Source: Citrus sinensis (lineage: Eukaryota; Streptophyta; Magnoliopsida; Sapindales; Rutaceae). Taken from it: a stretch of DNA of 64,000 nucleotides. The notes beneath the pieces were generated by a model, which was not told where the DNA came from, made no database searches, and saw only the letters and a list, made by a program, of their open reading frames with translations. The stretch is from NCBI RefSeq assembly GCF_022201045.2, contig NC_068563.1, positions 29,795,001-29,859,000 of the forward strand, in the 5' to 3' direction. Shown here in pieces: positions 1-12,156 of the stretch; positions within the stretch are counted from its first letter, which is position 1; every line of letters starts with the position of its first letter. A program made the translations under genes and the position numbers.

Positions 1-15
1 TTTCAGGTTGGTGAC

Positions 16-1963
16 ATGTCTAATTTCAAACTAGATGTAGTGATTCATGGCGATTCCGAGGAGGCGGCAGCAAGCTCTCCTAATAGGAAAGTGACGGTAA
101 GTGAAACCAGAAATATTCAAAATCAAGGATACAGAGGATTGACTGACAGGTAAAAAATAGTTCATTTGGCCTTCGCATTAACCTTTTTCAATTGTTAATT
201 TATTTCTAAGGTCTGCTTACTCTTTATATCAAGTAGGTTGTTTAGAGGGAGTAGAGCTGCAGTTGGTGGCAATTTCAAGCTTCCTGTTGAAGGGGATGAA
301 AAGCGAGAGCACGGGCCAGCTGTAAAATCTGGACCACTAATATCTGGAACAGCTTACTGTATCTCTTCTTGCAGCATGACCTTGCTGAACAAAGTCGTTC
401 TGTCAACTTATAATTTCAACGCCGGCATCTCACTGATGTTTTATCAAGTATGCTACTTATCCGGCCCAATTTCGGTTGGCAGTAGTAGCAAGAAGATGAA
501 ATGTTCCCTAGGCTTATTCTTTTGGCTGCTTTTCATTGCAGAATTTGATTAGTACTCTAGTTGTTGCTGTGTTCGGGTTCTTCGGAGCAGTTTCAGTAGA
601 GAAGTTAAATTGGAAGCTGATCAAGCTTTGGATACCTGTCAATTTAATCTTTATTGGAATGCTTGTTTCAGGCATGTACAGGTAAGATTTGAACTGCAGC
701 TTATGTAAGTTCTCTTCCCACATGATGCCATACACAGCTAACGAATTAGTAAATAATCCGTTTGATATATGTTTCTTTTTCAGTTTGAAATACATCAATA
801 TTGCAATGGTGACGATTCTCAAGAATATGACAAATATTTTAACTGCAGTTGGTGAATTATATATGTTTCGAAAACGTCAGAATCAGAAAGTTTGGACTGC
901 TATGTTTTTAATGGTAAATGTGGTAATACCAAAAAAATAATTTTATTATTATTTTTTTTTCATTTTCACTTCTCTGCCCCTTGTATTACTTTCATGTACA
1001 AATTTTCTGTCTCTTGGTACTAAAAGTCTTTATTATGCTCTGCAGATTATCTCTGCTGTCAGTGGTAGCATTACAGATCTCTCATTTGACACAAAAGGGT
1101 ACGCATGGCAGATTGTGAATTGTATCCTAACAGCAAGCTACTCGGTATTAATTGTTCTTTGAACATCTCCCGAGATTAAAATTTTGTTTCGGAATAATCA
1201 ATTTTGAGCAAATCCTTGAGAAATTTTGCCACAAACTAGCATGTAACAGCTGCACATTGTGACAGCTTACTCTCCGGCAAGTCATGGACAAAGCAAAGCA
1301 GGCTACAAGATCAGGGTCTCTGAATGAAGTTTCAATGGTGTTACTGAACAATTTATTGTCTCTTCCTTTTGCCATGTTCTTGATTCTCATATTTGATGAA
1401 TGGAGATATGTGATGAACGCGTAAGTGAATGCCTTAAAAGACTTTTAACTCAGTGCTTTGCCTTTTAACAAATCAGGTGGTTATAATTTGCAGGGGTGTA
1501 ATTGAATTGCCAATGTTCTGGGTTGCTGCAACAGCGAGTGGATTTCTTGGACTTGCTATTAGCTTCACTTCTATGTGGTTTCTACAGCAAACTGGCCCAA
1601 CAACTTACAGGTGATATAATCAATTGCTAGTTGTAACTGTTGTGCTGTAGCTTAATTTTGAAAGCACTATATCTAAAGTGTGGCTATAAGCCTATGACGT
1701 ACTGCGTCCTCTTGTTCTTGCAGTTTGGTGGGTTCTTTGAACAAGATTCCCATATCGCTTGCTGGTTTAGTGTTATTCAACGTCCCACTCAGTGTGCCAA
1801 ATATGTTCAGCATACTTTTTGGTAACCAAAATTTCGACTTTGCTTAATATGATTTCTTATTTATTGTGTGCGTGTGTTTGATTTTTCATTTTGTGTTAAC
1901 CGATTCATACTTCTTTCAGGTCTTTTTGCTGGAATTTTCTTTGCCAGAGCCAAAATGTCATGA
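16..1963 (+). CDS. GONST1: GDP-mannose-type nucleotide-sugar transporter (GONST1/2-like), 9 exons
   Basis: Exons 16-149, 237-447, 542-681, 784-913, 1046-1144, 1266-1420, 1494-1610, 1724-1821 and 1920-1963 join in frame to 375 aa. The family consists of Golgi antiporters that import GDP-mannose in exchange for GMP, feeding mannan and glycosylinositol-phosphoceramide synthesis. The protein is hydrophobic throughout, as expected for about ten membrane helices. The first conserved segment is SGTAYCISSCSMTLLNK. Near the C-terminus VGSLNKIPIS contains GSLNK, matching the GALNK-type nucleotide-binding motif of GDP-sugar transporters. The ATG at 16 lies nine bases after a probable acceptor ending at base 6, so an upstream untranslated exon lies outside the window; an upstream coding exon cannot be excluded because the frame is open to the edge. 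Exon 1 reads through a GTAAGT at 97, which could be an alternative donor. Position next to the TPR gene and CDC6 favours the GONST2 locus of Arabidopsis, so GONST1 versus GONST2 is unsettled. Confidence 0.88.
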
Positions 1964-2953
1964 TTCAAAGTCTCAAGAATTTGGCCTTGAATCGATCTCC
2001 GAAAATAAATTACATACATCAAAATTAGTCAAACGGGAGAAGTAAAAATTGCCCGATGATGAACAATCTGCTTGATGATCAAAAGGTCCTAAAAGCATTT
2101 TTGTTCATTACTTACAGAAAAAGAAAGGGAATTCAAGTTGTCATTAAGTTTTTTATTACCCTCAATCCATTTTTTTTTTTTTTTTGCGGAATTATTTGAA
2201 GAAGAAAACAGAAAATTTATTCTTTATTGACAATCTTATTTGGAGTTACATACTTACATGGTCTCTTTCTTTTCTGATTGTTACGAACTTGTGTGCATTA
2301 TTTTATTTTGCTGCTCAACTCTGTCCACGACCACCTACTTGTTTAATGTCAAGACTTTTGCACATTAACGAAAATATTCCCAGTTTGAGTGTCCCTCTTA
2401 TGAAATCAATCTGGCCACCGCGTAGATCTTAAGATGTAGAGTGAGTCTAGTGGTATCGTATATCTCGAAAAACCAGGACGATTAACAGAAGGGGTCTGTG
2501 TGTCATTTCTAAAGCAATAAAACAATAAAAGTCTATCCACGTATTAAAGCAAACTTCATGGGCCTGAGTGTACTTTTCCGCTAATATTAAAAAAAGTGTC
2601 GGGCACGCCGTAACCACTTTGGGACGACAAGTTATTCATAACAGGATAGAATTATTACAGACAAACGCCCCGTTCATCAATGTTGAGAACCGACCAAAAC
2701 TTTGGTCAACAAAACGTTTGAAGAATCAAACAGAAATGAAGAAGAATACAAATTAAAACTATTCCACATGAAACTGAAAACACTCGCTTTGAGTCCCAGC
2801 TAAAAGTAAAATAACAGAAAATTAATGAAAACAAAACACCACCATTAATTCGTTTATGGCAAACAAGCTAGCTAGCTAGCTAGCCACTGGACATAAGTAC
2901 ATAGCAAAAATATTCAATAAAACCATAACAAAAGTCTAAAGTCCAATTGTTAA
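1964..2953. other. Convergent intergenic region between GONST and MYB
   Basis: It holds the 3' ends of two converging genes. I see only poly-T (about 2170), a GCTA-repeat tract (about 2866-2884) and AT-rich sequence. The short open frames here have no recognisable homology. Confidence 0.6.
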
Positions 2954-5045
2954 CTAATTAAAGAATTGAGAAGAAGAAACCATCTCCATCAAATCCATCT
3001 CTTGCATCTCATGATCTACACCATGCTGCTGCTGCTGCTGCTGCAAGTACATGTTCATGTCGTTAATATTGTACCCGTGGCCACATTCCGTAGAAGAAGA
3101 AATAGTTGTTCCGTTAAGTAGACAAGACAAATAGAGATCCGAATACATGTTGGTAGCAGCAGCGGGAGGTTCTACCGCTTGTACTGCTTGGTTGGTGACA
3201 TCAGTGGGCTGCTGATGCTGATGATGATCATTATAATGCTGCTCAATGGGCGGCTGATTGAAATTGCTGCTGGGGAAGTAATTTTGCATGAAGCTCAATT
3301 CCTCATCATATGTTTCAGCAATCAAGGGTGGAGAATCATCGGTTGTCGATTCTGATAGTTCCGGGAGTAAGTAATTGAAATGATCATGATCATGAATTGA
3401 TGGGTCTTCTGAAAAAGTTGAGCAAGTTGGGCTATTGTTATTACTGTTTTTGCTTCTAATGTAGTCTTGAAGCACTGAAGATTGAGGCTTATTTTTATTT
3501 CCCTTTTGCTTTTCGTTTTGCTTGTTCTTCCTCCTGGAAATTTGCCTTCTCTTCGTTGCATTCCAATGATTCTTAATCGAATTTTCGGTTCTTCCAGGTA
3601 TGTGCTTAGCGATTTCCGCCCATCGGTTTCCGATTCTGGCATGAGCTTCAACTAAGATTCTCTCTTCTTCTTCACTCCAGCTATCTTTCTGAATCAATCA
3701 TGAAAACACATTTTCATTTAATTAGAATTTCACAAGACAGTAAAATGTTTTTTGAGTGCTAAAATACTAAAAGCATGGCCTTTTTTATAATATGACTATT
3801 AGGTCACATGAAAAATGAAGAAACGTGAGAGGATCATAACAGATAAAACAAACCCTAGACACATTTTAAACTAAATTAATTATTGTGGTCCATAAAACAA
3901 TAGCACAGAATTTAGATTGGGAGGGTCTAAAGACTAGTAGATGAACCTTTGTATACAAAAGCAGAAGCACTAGTCTCGCAAGTTGAAACCCTAGCTCTCT
4001 TTTTATTGGACAAAATTATTACTCACAAGAAATAATTATGATAAATGCAAAAACCTAATAATGGATTTTTGGATAGATCCTTGATAACTTGAGTAAAATC
4101 TTTGTCTTTCAAAGAGAGGGCAAAATCTGAGAGTATATATCTGTGGCATTGAATACTTAAGAACCCAAAATGAAAATCTAAACCATAAAATAGAGTTCTT
4201 AGATGCCCATTAAGGCTTCGTAAAGCTGATAATTCCAGAAAATGATTGAGAATCATGCCTTAATATCAGGGCGCAAATGATTGTGCCATCTTTCTCGACA
4301 TTGTTTCCCCGCTCTACCAGCCATTCTCTCTGATATTTGAGCCCATTTTCGCACTCCGTACTGCTTCACCAACTTGATAAGTTTCCTTTAAAACAAACAA
4401 ACAAACAAAACCCTAACACACTTTAGTAACCAAACAGAACAAAAAATATATATATATAATAAAATAAATCAGTTAATTTGCATAAGACAAACTATATAAT
4501 AACTAACGAAATATGTTACATCACCTATCTTCTTCATCAGTCCATTGGCCTTTGATTAAAGCAACAGAAGCGCCTTTCTTATTAGATCTCTTATGCCCAA
4601 TCATCCCTTTATTATTATTACAAGCACTCTTCGAACCTTCTTTGTAAATTCTGTCATATGACCAATTTATAAGACTTTGGTCATTAGCAGTGCCATCAGC
4701 AAAGAACCCATCAACGAAGCTTGTTGGCTCTAGTGTAGTAGTAGTGGTGCTTGGCCGCAAAGCCTCATGCTGCCCGCCATATGCTGCTGCAGTACTTACA
4801 CCACTTGTTGAAGAAAAAGCACACAACGAAATAACTCTCTCTTTATTATTTCTCGCAATGTTTTGTGTTTGTTGTTGCTGTTGCTGCGAGCAATTGCTTT
4901 GGCCCCATAAGAACCTGTCTATGGCCGTTAATGGAGGACTTGGGCGATACACTTGATGATGAGGCTTGTTATTCTGTTGTAAATTTTGATACCTAAAGCT
5001 AGTGTTGCCGCCTCCTCCTCCTCCTCTTGCTGCTGCTGCTTCCAT
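2954..5045 (-). CDS. R2R3-MYB transcription factor, MYB98/MYB115/MYB118 group, 3 exons
   Basis: Exons on the minus strand are 5045-4525, 4385-4259 and 3688-2954, giving 460 aa. The start at 5045 (MEAAAARGG) is the first ATG; the frame upstream lacks one. The N-terminal 170 residues are low complexity, with Gly, Gln and Asn/Lys runs. The MYB repeats start at [20 protein letters not shown] and run through [38 protein letters not shown] and [11 protein letters not shown]. The tryptophans expected of R2 and R3 are present. This MYB subtype controls synergid differentiation (MYB98), female gametophyte development (MYB64/119) or embryo and endosperm identity (MYB115/118). I cannot tell which from sequence alone. 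The C-terminal region has Gln repeats coded by CAG/CAA. Intron 2 starts with GC rather than GT (4258-4257); the frame and the invariant DIKKDSW junction leave no better choice. The protein is a nuclear DNA-binding factor by family. Confidence 0.9.
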
Positions 5046-8000
5046 TTGAGGAGATATTAGACGAAGAAGTGAAATCAATAAGGGATATTAAAAGGGCGTT
5101 GAATTGGAAGAAAGCTTCAATTTTGGCTTCAATTTTTCTAGCTAGCTACCTTGTAAGAAAAATGAAAAAGAAAGGAAAAAACAGCCATTATGGAAGGTGA
5201 CACGAGCTTATAACAAGCCTTCTAATGTGCTACATGGCGTAATGGCCGTTGATCAAGAGGTGAATCCAAGGGCTGATGTTTGCTACTGGCTGTAACTCCT
5301 GGGCTTCCTCTCTCAGACAAAAGTAAATGTGAGATGGAGGCATTAGTGGGTTCGTTATTAAATTCATAATAAATAATCATTTTTATTAATATTCTGCATA
5401 AAATTTGAAGAAAATTGGAAAGTTTGGCTACTAGATAGTGTGATTTGGACACTCGCGAATTTCGGACAAGTATCATTTGCCCTTGTTGATAGGACAACTT
5501 TACCCCTATTTAACACTATTTTTGTAGCAAATCAAAGAGGCCGATTTTGGTAAGTCAGTGGCATAATAAAAAATAGCCGGTGCCCCATTCATTTATGACA
5601 TATTTAATGGAAATTATTAGGGTGATGAAATTCAGGAATTGTTGTGTTTTAACTGTTTTCGTGGCCATCATTTTGAGTTGTACAACTTAAAACCACGATT
5701 AGGATTGGATGAGCTAAGTTGACTAAAATTTTGACCAAAACGACAATGAAAAGGTGATCTGTCTAGGAGTTTAATGCCCAAGTTTGAGCTACTTAACAAT
5801 ATGGAAACGAATGGACTGCATGAAAAATAATAATAATAATTATTATTATTATGTTACATTTCATTTTACACTACAATGGTAAGGTCATAAAAATACACTA
5901 TACTATAGTGTGTAAATTAATCGTATTTAAGATGGTATTTGTTGTTTTGTTGAATTTTAATTTTGAATATACCTTAGTTAAATAATTAAGGTTGAGGTTA
6001 ACAATCCTAGGGCATATTCTACACATTTTCTGTTAAATATTTTGACGGGAAATCTCATCTGGAATGCTTTTCTAGCTAATTCACAAATCGTTGTTAATCA
6101 GATTCAAGAAATTAGAATCCCGACCCCGTGACTACCGTTTAAAAACCAGTTGGGCCATTGGTATTGCCCCGTAACTAATCAATATGGACCCAACTTCATT
6201 GGGCCCAAAGCAAATATATTTTGCTTAAGCCGAAAACTAATTTTTGCAAGAAAATTTTTAAAAATGCCTAAGAACTGATAATTGCAACAAAAAAAATAAA
6301 TCGTTAATTAATTCTCTCTCTCTTTTTTTTTTTCCCTGAAAGAGAAGCTAGTTCTCTCTAATCATTTTTTTTTTAATTTTGCACATCAATCCTATTAAAG
6401 TTTCTTAAAATCATCATAAAATAAAAAAAAGAAAAAAAAAACAATTTGACTTATCCATGCGCGAGTTTGGAGTTTGAATTCTAAACGTAATTAGTATCCA
6501 ATAATTTGTATACTTATTATTGATACATTATAGAAACGTAGAATTTATGAGGAGAGACAAAGAGACAGGTGGCTAGCGAACAGTGATGGGAGGGGAAAAG
6601 GGGGAACCCATGAAAGTCGCTCAAAATGACCATCCCTTCACGTGACCAGCCATCATTTTCTTGTTGGCCTAATCTCAATCCCGACGACCGAGCCACAAAA
6701 GTTGTTCGTTGCAATTGCAATCCCATGTGTTTATTGGATCTTGATTAAGGCTTTTCTCCACTTACACATGTACAAACAAAGCAAGAACTTCCAACGTAAT
6801 ATAAATCATCACGATAATTTTAATCTAGAACCGAGAGGTTGGTAGGAATACATATATCAACTTCCTTTATAATCTCTATGCACCTTTTTTTGTGAATTTG
6901 CCCATTTACCTTAAGAATGCCAAAAAAAAAAAAAAAAAACTTTTTTTTGCTTTAGCGTTCCACCAATATTATGCCTGTCTGGATTTCACGTTAATTCTGA
7001 ATTATTCATATTATTACCATTCGAAAGTAGAGATAAAAAAAAAATGTTGAAAGTCGATCACAGATCTTCATCTAGAGAAAAGGAACTTTGCGACGATGGG
7101 GTGCGTAAAAAGCACTCTTTTAAAATCAATTACCAACTTTATTTATTTATTTATGTTTGATAGAATTACCCATTCTGTTCACATGGAGAATCCAACCAAC
7201 ACGCAAGAACTGCTTTTGCTGCACTCGCAGTGTTCGCACATTCAAGTCCCATAAAGTTCCAGCTTTGTAGCATCGTTTTGTGCTTTCGAGTCTTTCAAGA
7301 GGCATGTGCATTTTGCTGAGTGCCTTCCCTTGCTGCATGCAACTACTTTTTTTCCCCACCGAAAATCCAACTTCAAATAAACTATGCATGGACTGAAGCA
7401 TATTTCGCTTTACATGCAAAATTCAGCATACAAAGCAAATTATTCAATTAGGTCATCATTTACTTCCATAAGGGGTTCTTTATTCTCCAATCGTGTTTTT
7501 TTTTTTAAAAAAAAAAAAAGAAATAAATTTAAAGGAACCATTAGCTCCTAATCGAAGCATTACAGGATATAATGCATCAAATACGCACTAAGAAACAAAA
7601 TGGAATTATTATAATTATGAATTGCATGAGATGGACGGCACGCACCAGGCTGGTGGTACTTTGCCAAATTTGACATTGATTTTCTAGAAAGATATATTAA
7701 CAACATTTTAATTACAATTTGCCATGTGGTTTGTTTCGCCCAAAAGATTAAAAATCAAATTATATTAAACCGTGCAAAACAGAAAGCAAAAATCGAGCCA
7801 GCAGCAGATACCATTCCTCATCCCGATCTCCAATTTCCAACCAATGGCGGGCCGGACAGGCGGCCGGCCACCCGCCCAAGCTTGAATATCGGAGGCTAAC
7901 ACCACAATGTCCCCTGCTCTGCTCACTCCCCAGATATTCCTTTGAAAAGAAAAGAAAAATTCAAGAGAACTTCTCCCTTTATATCTCATTTTTTGTGCAT

Positions 8001-8127
8001 GTTTTTATTTATAAAACTCCGGGAAAAATCAAGAGAGGGTGAGAAGATAATATGCATTTGGTGGTGGGTTTTCTTGTCCTTTCGTATAGAATTTTTTTGT
8101 TATTTTCCTTTTTTTTTTTTTTGGGAA
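5046..8127. other. Intergenic, MYB promoter and 3' flank of TPR gene
   Basis: AT-rich DNA with homopolymer A/T tracts (about 6325, 6420, 6925 and 7500) and an AAT/ATT stretch at 5826-5853 able to fold on itself. The proximal 300-400 bp left of 5400 should carry the promoter of the MYB gene. No open frame here resembles a known protein, and no terminal-repeat element is evident. Confidence 0.5.
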
Positions 8128-10165
8128 TTAAGCTTCTTGGGTGCTGCTATCTGGAGAGCTGAGAGGGAAACACGTGTCCTCCCCACCAGTGTTCCAAAGA
8201 AAGTTAGCATAATTGGCAGCATAATACGAGTTTGTAGGATCAGCAGATATGGCTTCTAAGAATGTTTCTTCGGCTGCCCATAAATCATTTCTTACTCTCC
8301 ATAAAAAGCTCGCATACTTGCTGAACGACTCCGCATCCGGCGGCTCCACCGCTATCGCTCTCTTAAAATACTCTTCCGCTCTGCATACACAAACAAACAA
8401 ATTAGTCAAGCACTAGTCTAACTAAAACTTCAAAAACTTTTAATTGGCGATCATTTAGCTCACAAAGATATTTTCAACCAAAACCACTAATCATCCATTC
8501 AAAGTCAACAAAGAAGAGATCTTTTCTAGTGAAAGCGTGTGGAGTCACGCGCATTAGGTGATAGAAAAAGTGGTATTTCAGCACGAGGGTCGAGGGGGAA
8601 AAGGCACACCACACATTTCTCTAACAAACAAAAAAGTTTCAAGAAACCAAACCCAAAAATAGAAATGGACAGAACGACAACGTTTGTTATAGTATATGCC
8701 GTTTATATATATATATATTTTTTTTATACCCTGAAAATATTCTAAACTTAAAAATTCCATGAACCAAAATCAAACTTAATTAACTTAAAAAATTAAGGTA
8801 CCTGTCGTAATCATGAGCAACGATGTAGAGGAACTGAGCGTAATTAGCAAGAAGCAAAGGATCATTAGGCTCTTGTGCTAATCCTGTTTGATAAAGCAGC
8901 TCTGTTCTGAAATAATCAGCATAATCATCAGCTTCAATGTTGGCCGTTACAGGAGAAACAAATCTCTCCATAGTCTCATGATCAAGCGACTCGTCAGTAA
9001 CTTGCATTTGTGAAGCTTCATCCACAATTGAGTTCCACAAATTCAATTCTTCTTCTCTATCAACTTGCCCCGACACCGACTCTGCGTCTCTAGTCGTCCC
9101 GAAAGATGACAACTGAGAAGCACCGTCTGGGACAATCGTTCTAAAATGATCCACCCGATCAATCCCGCCGTCGCCATCTGTCCCGCTGCCAATCGGCCGG
9201 ATTTTCCCGCCACCGCCATTGTTACCGCCAACTGAAGTCGTCTTCCCACTCCTAGAAGAAAAAACTGAGAAAGATTTGATAGACGATGAATCAAATTTGT
9301 GCCTCCTCTGGTTGTGAACTTCAACCGTGGAAGCGTACTCGTGATACGCTGCCGCTGGCGGCGGAGTTGCTGCAAGTGAAGTGTTACTTGCCATAGAATG
9401 TACCGTAAAATTCGCTAACAGAATCATCACATACACCATTAAGGTGGGCGTATGCGAAAACACTTGCTGAAACAGCCACACAAATGACGCGTGCATTTCT
9501 CTTTGAACACGAACAAGAATCCCTTGCAGGTCTTCGTAGAATAAAATTTCTCTCATTTGTAAAGTGAAGCTATGAAGCTCACGGATTATAAACACCATAG
9601 ATGAGAAAGCCTTTTTAACTGAACAATAAGCCGACTCGCCTGCTTCTCTAAACCCATCCTGCCATTGTAACTTTCTCTTTATGATTCGAAGCGATAAAGG
9701 AAGGTCAACACTGTTAGCCTTCCGTTCAATACTCTCTTGAATTATTTCGTCTTCTTCCCATGGAGGATCCACAAAGCCGTCTCTATAATCTCGGGATTCT
9801 GATTCTGAGTTGACGGCGTTATCGCGGCAGTTAGTTTCGTTTTCGTTTTCGTTTTCGTCAAAGGCGTCCAAGCTGGCGCTGCAAGTTCTTCTAACGGCGT
9901 GTTGGATTCTTGGCCTTGGATAATACTCGCAGGAGCGAGAGCGGTGAGGCTGCTTCGCTAATTGAGGACCGAACAGAGCTGATCGGTCCAGTCCTTGGAC
10001 GTTGCGCCACACGAGCGGTCCGATATCGCTGCTGCAGCTGCTGCGACTGCGTCGTTTTGAAGAAGGCGAAGAGATAGCTGATGGTAGGGCTTGTGAAGAT
10101 GACGGAGACTGAGGAATTATCCGCTGTGTCCACTGTAAACATGTGTTTGCTACTTTCACGCCCAT
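8128..10165 (-). CDS. TPR-like superfamily protein with one membrane segment, 2 exons
   Basis: Exon 1 is 10165-8802 and exon 2 is 8380-8128; together they code 538 aa. The junction joins HDYDR to AEEYFKRAIAVEPPD in frame. Residues 1-130 are basic and Ser/Arg-rich, followed by an acidic stretch (DENENENE). About residues 233-257 (FVWLFQQVF and MVYVMILLANF) form one likely transmembrane helix. After a Gly/Ser-rich linker, the C-terminal 110 residues carry tetratricopeptide-type helices, including YQTGLAQEPNDPLLLANYAQ and the matching EEYFKRAIAVEPPDAESFSKYASFLW and YYAANYANFLW units. It matches the plant family of At2g29670 and At1g07280 in length and layout (recalled). The biochemical role of that family is not established; TPRs suggest protein binding. 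It lies upstream and divergent from CDC6, separated by a transposon-rich 11.9 kb gap. Confidence 0.85.
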
Positions 10166-11104
10166 TTCTCAAAAGATTTTTTACTCGAAATTTTAATTAT
10201 AAACAGATCCAGAAAAAAGTCTTCGCCTTTTATCTCCTTTAACCTGAAAAATCAGAGAAATAAGTTAACAAATCAACCAAAAAAGGAAACGATTTCAAGA
10301 AATTACTTCACTTTCCCAAGCTCAGGAAGGAAAAAAAGTTCAAAATTTGATAAATCGAGGTAGATGCCAAAAAAGTGGAAATTCCTGAAGAGATGACACT
10401 GAAAAACTCACGTTAGATTTGCAACGACTTCAATGATTTACAAATTTTCCTTTTCTCCGATTTAGCGCCGGCGAAAAGTACCGGTGAAGCTCCTGAAGCG
10501 AAGTACGACCCGTATAGCTTCACTCTAACAGGACTACAGAGGCGCCCGTGAGTGTTATATATAAACCGAAAATTTCAAAAAAAAAATCTCGGAGAATAAA
10601 TTAAATTATAAAAGGAAACTGTGTACCGTATAAATACAGTATAGGACGGGTAGTTCCAGTAACCGGTTAGATTTAGTGGAGAGTTGAATAGTTGATGCTT
10701 GAGTGCTTTCGAGAGGGTTTAGTTTGGGGATCCGAGTCAGCAGGCGGTTCCAGGACACTAGTTTTGGGATATTTCAGTTCTACGCGGCTCGTTTCACGGA
10801 CCAAATGAATCTGATTCAGGAGAAAATGACTATGTTTCACTTCACTCCCTAATATTTTACAAAACTACAAACTTTGGGAGATAATCGCTAGATATACAGG
10901 AACCTCCCCTTACGTAACACTAAATTTAAAAGATATGAATATACGTAATCTTCTTCTAAAAAAAATAAAAATATACGTAATCTTAATGAGATTGCAATAA
11001 AGTTTCGCGGGTTTCTTTTCTTCTTTTTTTTCCCTCCAACTGAAGAAATACCTTTTAACCCTCTATAATATTTGAGAGATGATTCTACTCGCATTTTATA
11101 AGAG
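10166..11104. other. 5' region of the TPR gene
   Basis: It should contain the 5' UTR and promoter of the minus-strand TPR gene. The relatively GC-rich part (10440-10560 and 10660-10800) is the likely core promoter or leader. No other gene seen. Confidence 0.5.
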
Positions 11105-11265
11105 AGAGATTGTCTTCAGATAATTAACTGATAACTGAGGAAGTACCGAAACTAACTTTTATAAAACTCTTATGAAGACTTAAATCCTTGCACTCAATAT
11201 TATAACGTTATAAGTGCAACACTTTTTCCATTAGACCAAAGATCCATTGGTATTTGATATAGTTT
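11105..11265 (-). repeat. SINE-like dispersed repeat, copy A
   Basis: Read on the minus strand, this has TTTGGTCTAATGG, which resembles an RNA polymerase III A box. About 45 bases on it has AAGGATTTAAGTCTTC, a degraded B box. It then continues into TAGTTTCGGTACTTCCTCA. The same order of sequence recurs, on the same strand, at about 18236-18360. Two diverged copies in one window support a dispersed family; the tRNA-derived SINE assignment is an inference. Confidence 0.5.
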
Positions 11266-11590
11266 ATTTAATGGTCATAAATACTTATTTACTTATATAA
11301 GTTCGTTTAATATTTTATATTGTTGTTTCTTTTTTATGAGTTGAGCATTTGAAAATTGAATAAATTATTTTATCTTTACTAATAAAAGTTCAAAATTTAA
11401 AATGTTAAAAGCCCAAAATGTATTTTACTTATTTGACTATCTTATTTTATTTATGTTATAACATAACTTTACATTTACCTATAAAATTAATTTTATAATT
11501 TTTAATAAAAATTCTCATCGGTAATAAAATAATTAAAATTTTTTTGATATAAATTCCATTCATAAAAACCCAACTTAAATAAATACTAAT

Positions 11591-12146
11591 GGATATTATC
11601 ATTTTCCCACCAAATATATTCTGACACATCATTTCAGTACCACGGTTTGGTAAAACCATCAGTTTACCATCAAATGTTTAAATTGTTAGTATTTTCCCAC
11701 CATTCCGTTAAAACTCAGTTAATATGTAACGAAAAATTCATAAAAGGTCAATTTTATCCCTAGAGCGTAAAAGATGATTTTGCCCTCTAAGAAGGAAGAA
11801 CAACAAATGATGATTTAATTACAGAATTTATAAAGTGTTAATTATATGGTCTTTTAAAAGGTCAATTTTATAAATTTCATAAAGGGTAATTTTTGCCCTT
11901 TAAAAAAGAAGAACAACAAATGATAATTTAATTACAAATTTCATAAAAGGTTAATTATATGGTCTTTTGAGCTCCAAAGATAAAATTGATATTTTATTAA
12001 TTTTTCGTTACATATTAATTGAATTTTAACGGAGTGGTGGGAAAACACTAACAGTTTAAACGTTTAATGGTAAACTGATGATTTTATCGAACCGTAGTAC
12101 TGACATGATGTGTCATAATATTTTTTGTGGAAAACGATAATATCTC
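11591..12146. mobile_element. Mutator-like MITE with long inverted repeats and 10-bp target duplication
   Basis: The 556-bp element is flanked by identical 10-bp copies of AAATACTAAT at 11581-11590 and 12147-12156. Its ends are inverted repeats: GGATATTATCATTTTCC on the left, and GAGATATTATCGTTTTCC on the right read in reverse. The similarity continues for about 170 bp into both arms (for example TCAGTTTACCAT and TTCCCACCA). A 9-10 bp duplication with long terminal inverted repeats is typical of Mutator-like elements. The centre contains a direct repeat of about 113 bp (units beginning at 11795 and 11908). No transposase is encoded, so it is non-autonomous. Confidence 0.85.
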
Positions 12147-12156
12147 AAATACTAAT

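Noticed and set aside
7147-7419. 90-codon minus-strand open frame
   Set aside because: No recognisable motif, no neighbouring exons, and composition equal to the surroundings.
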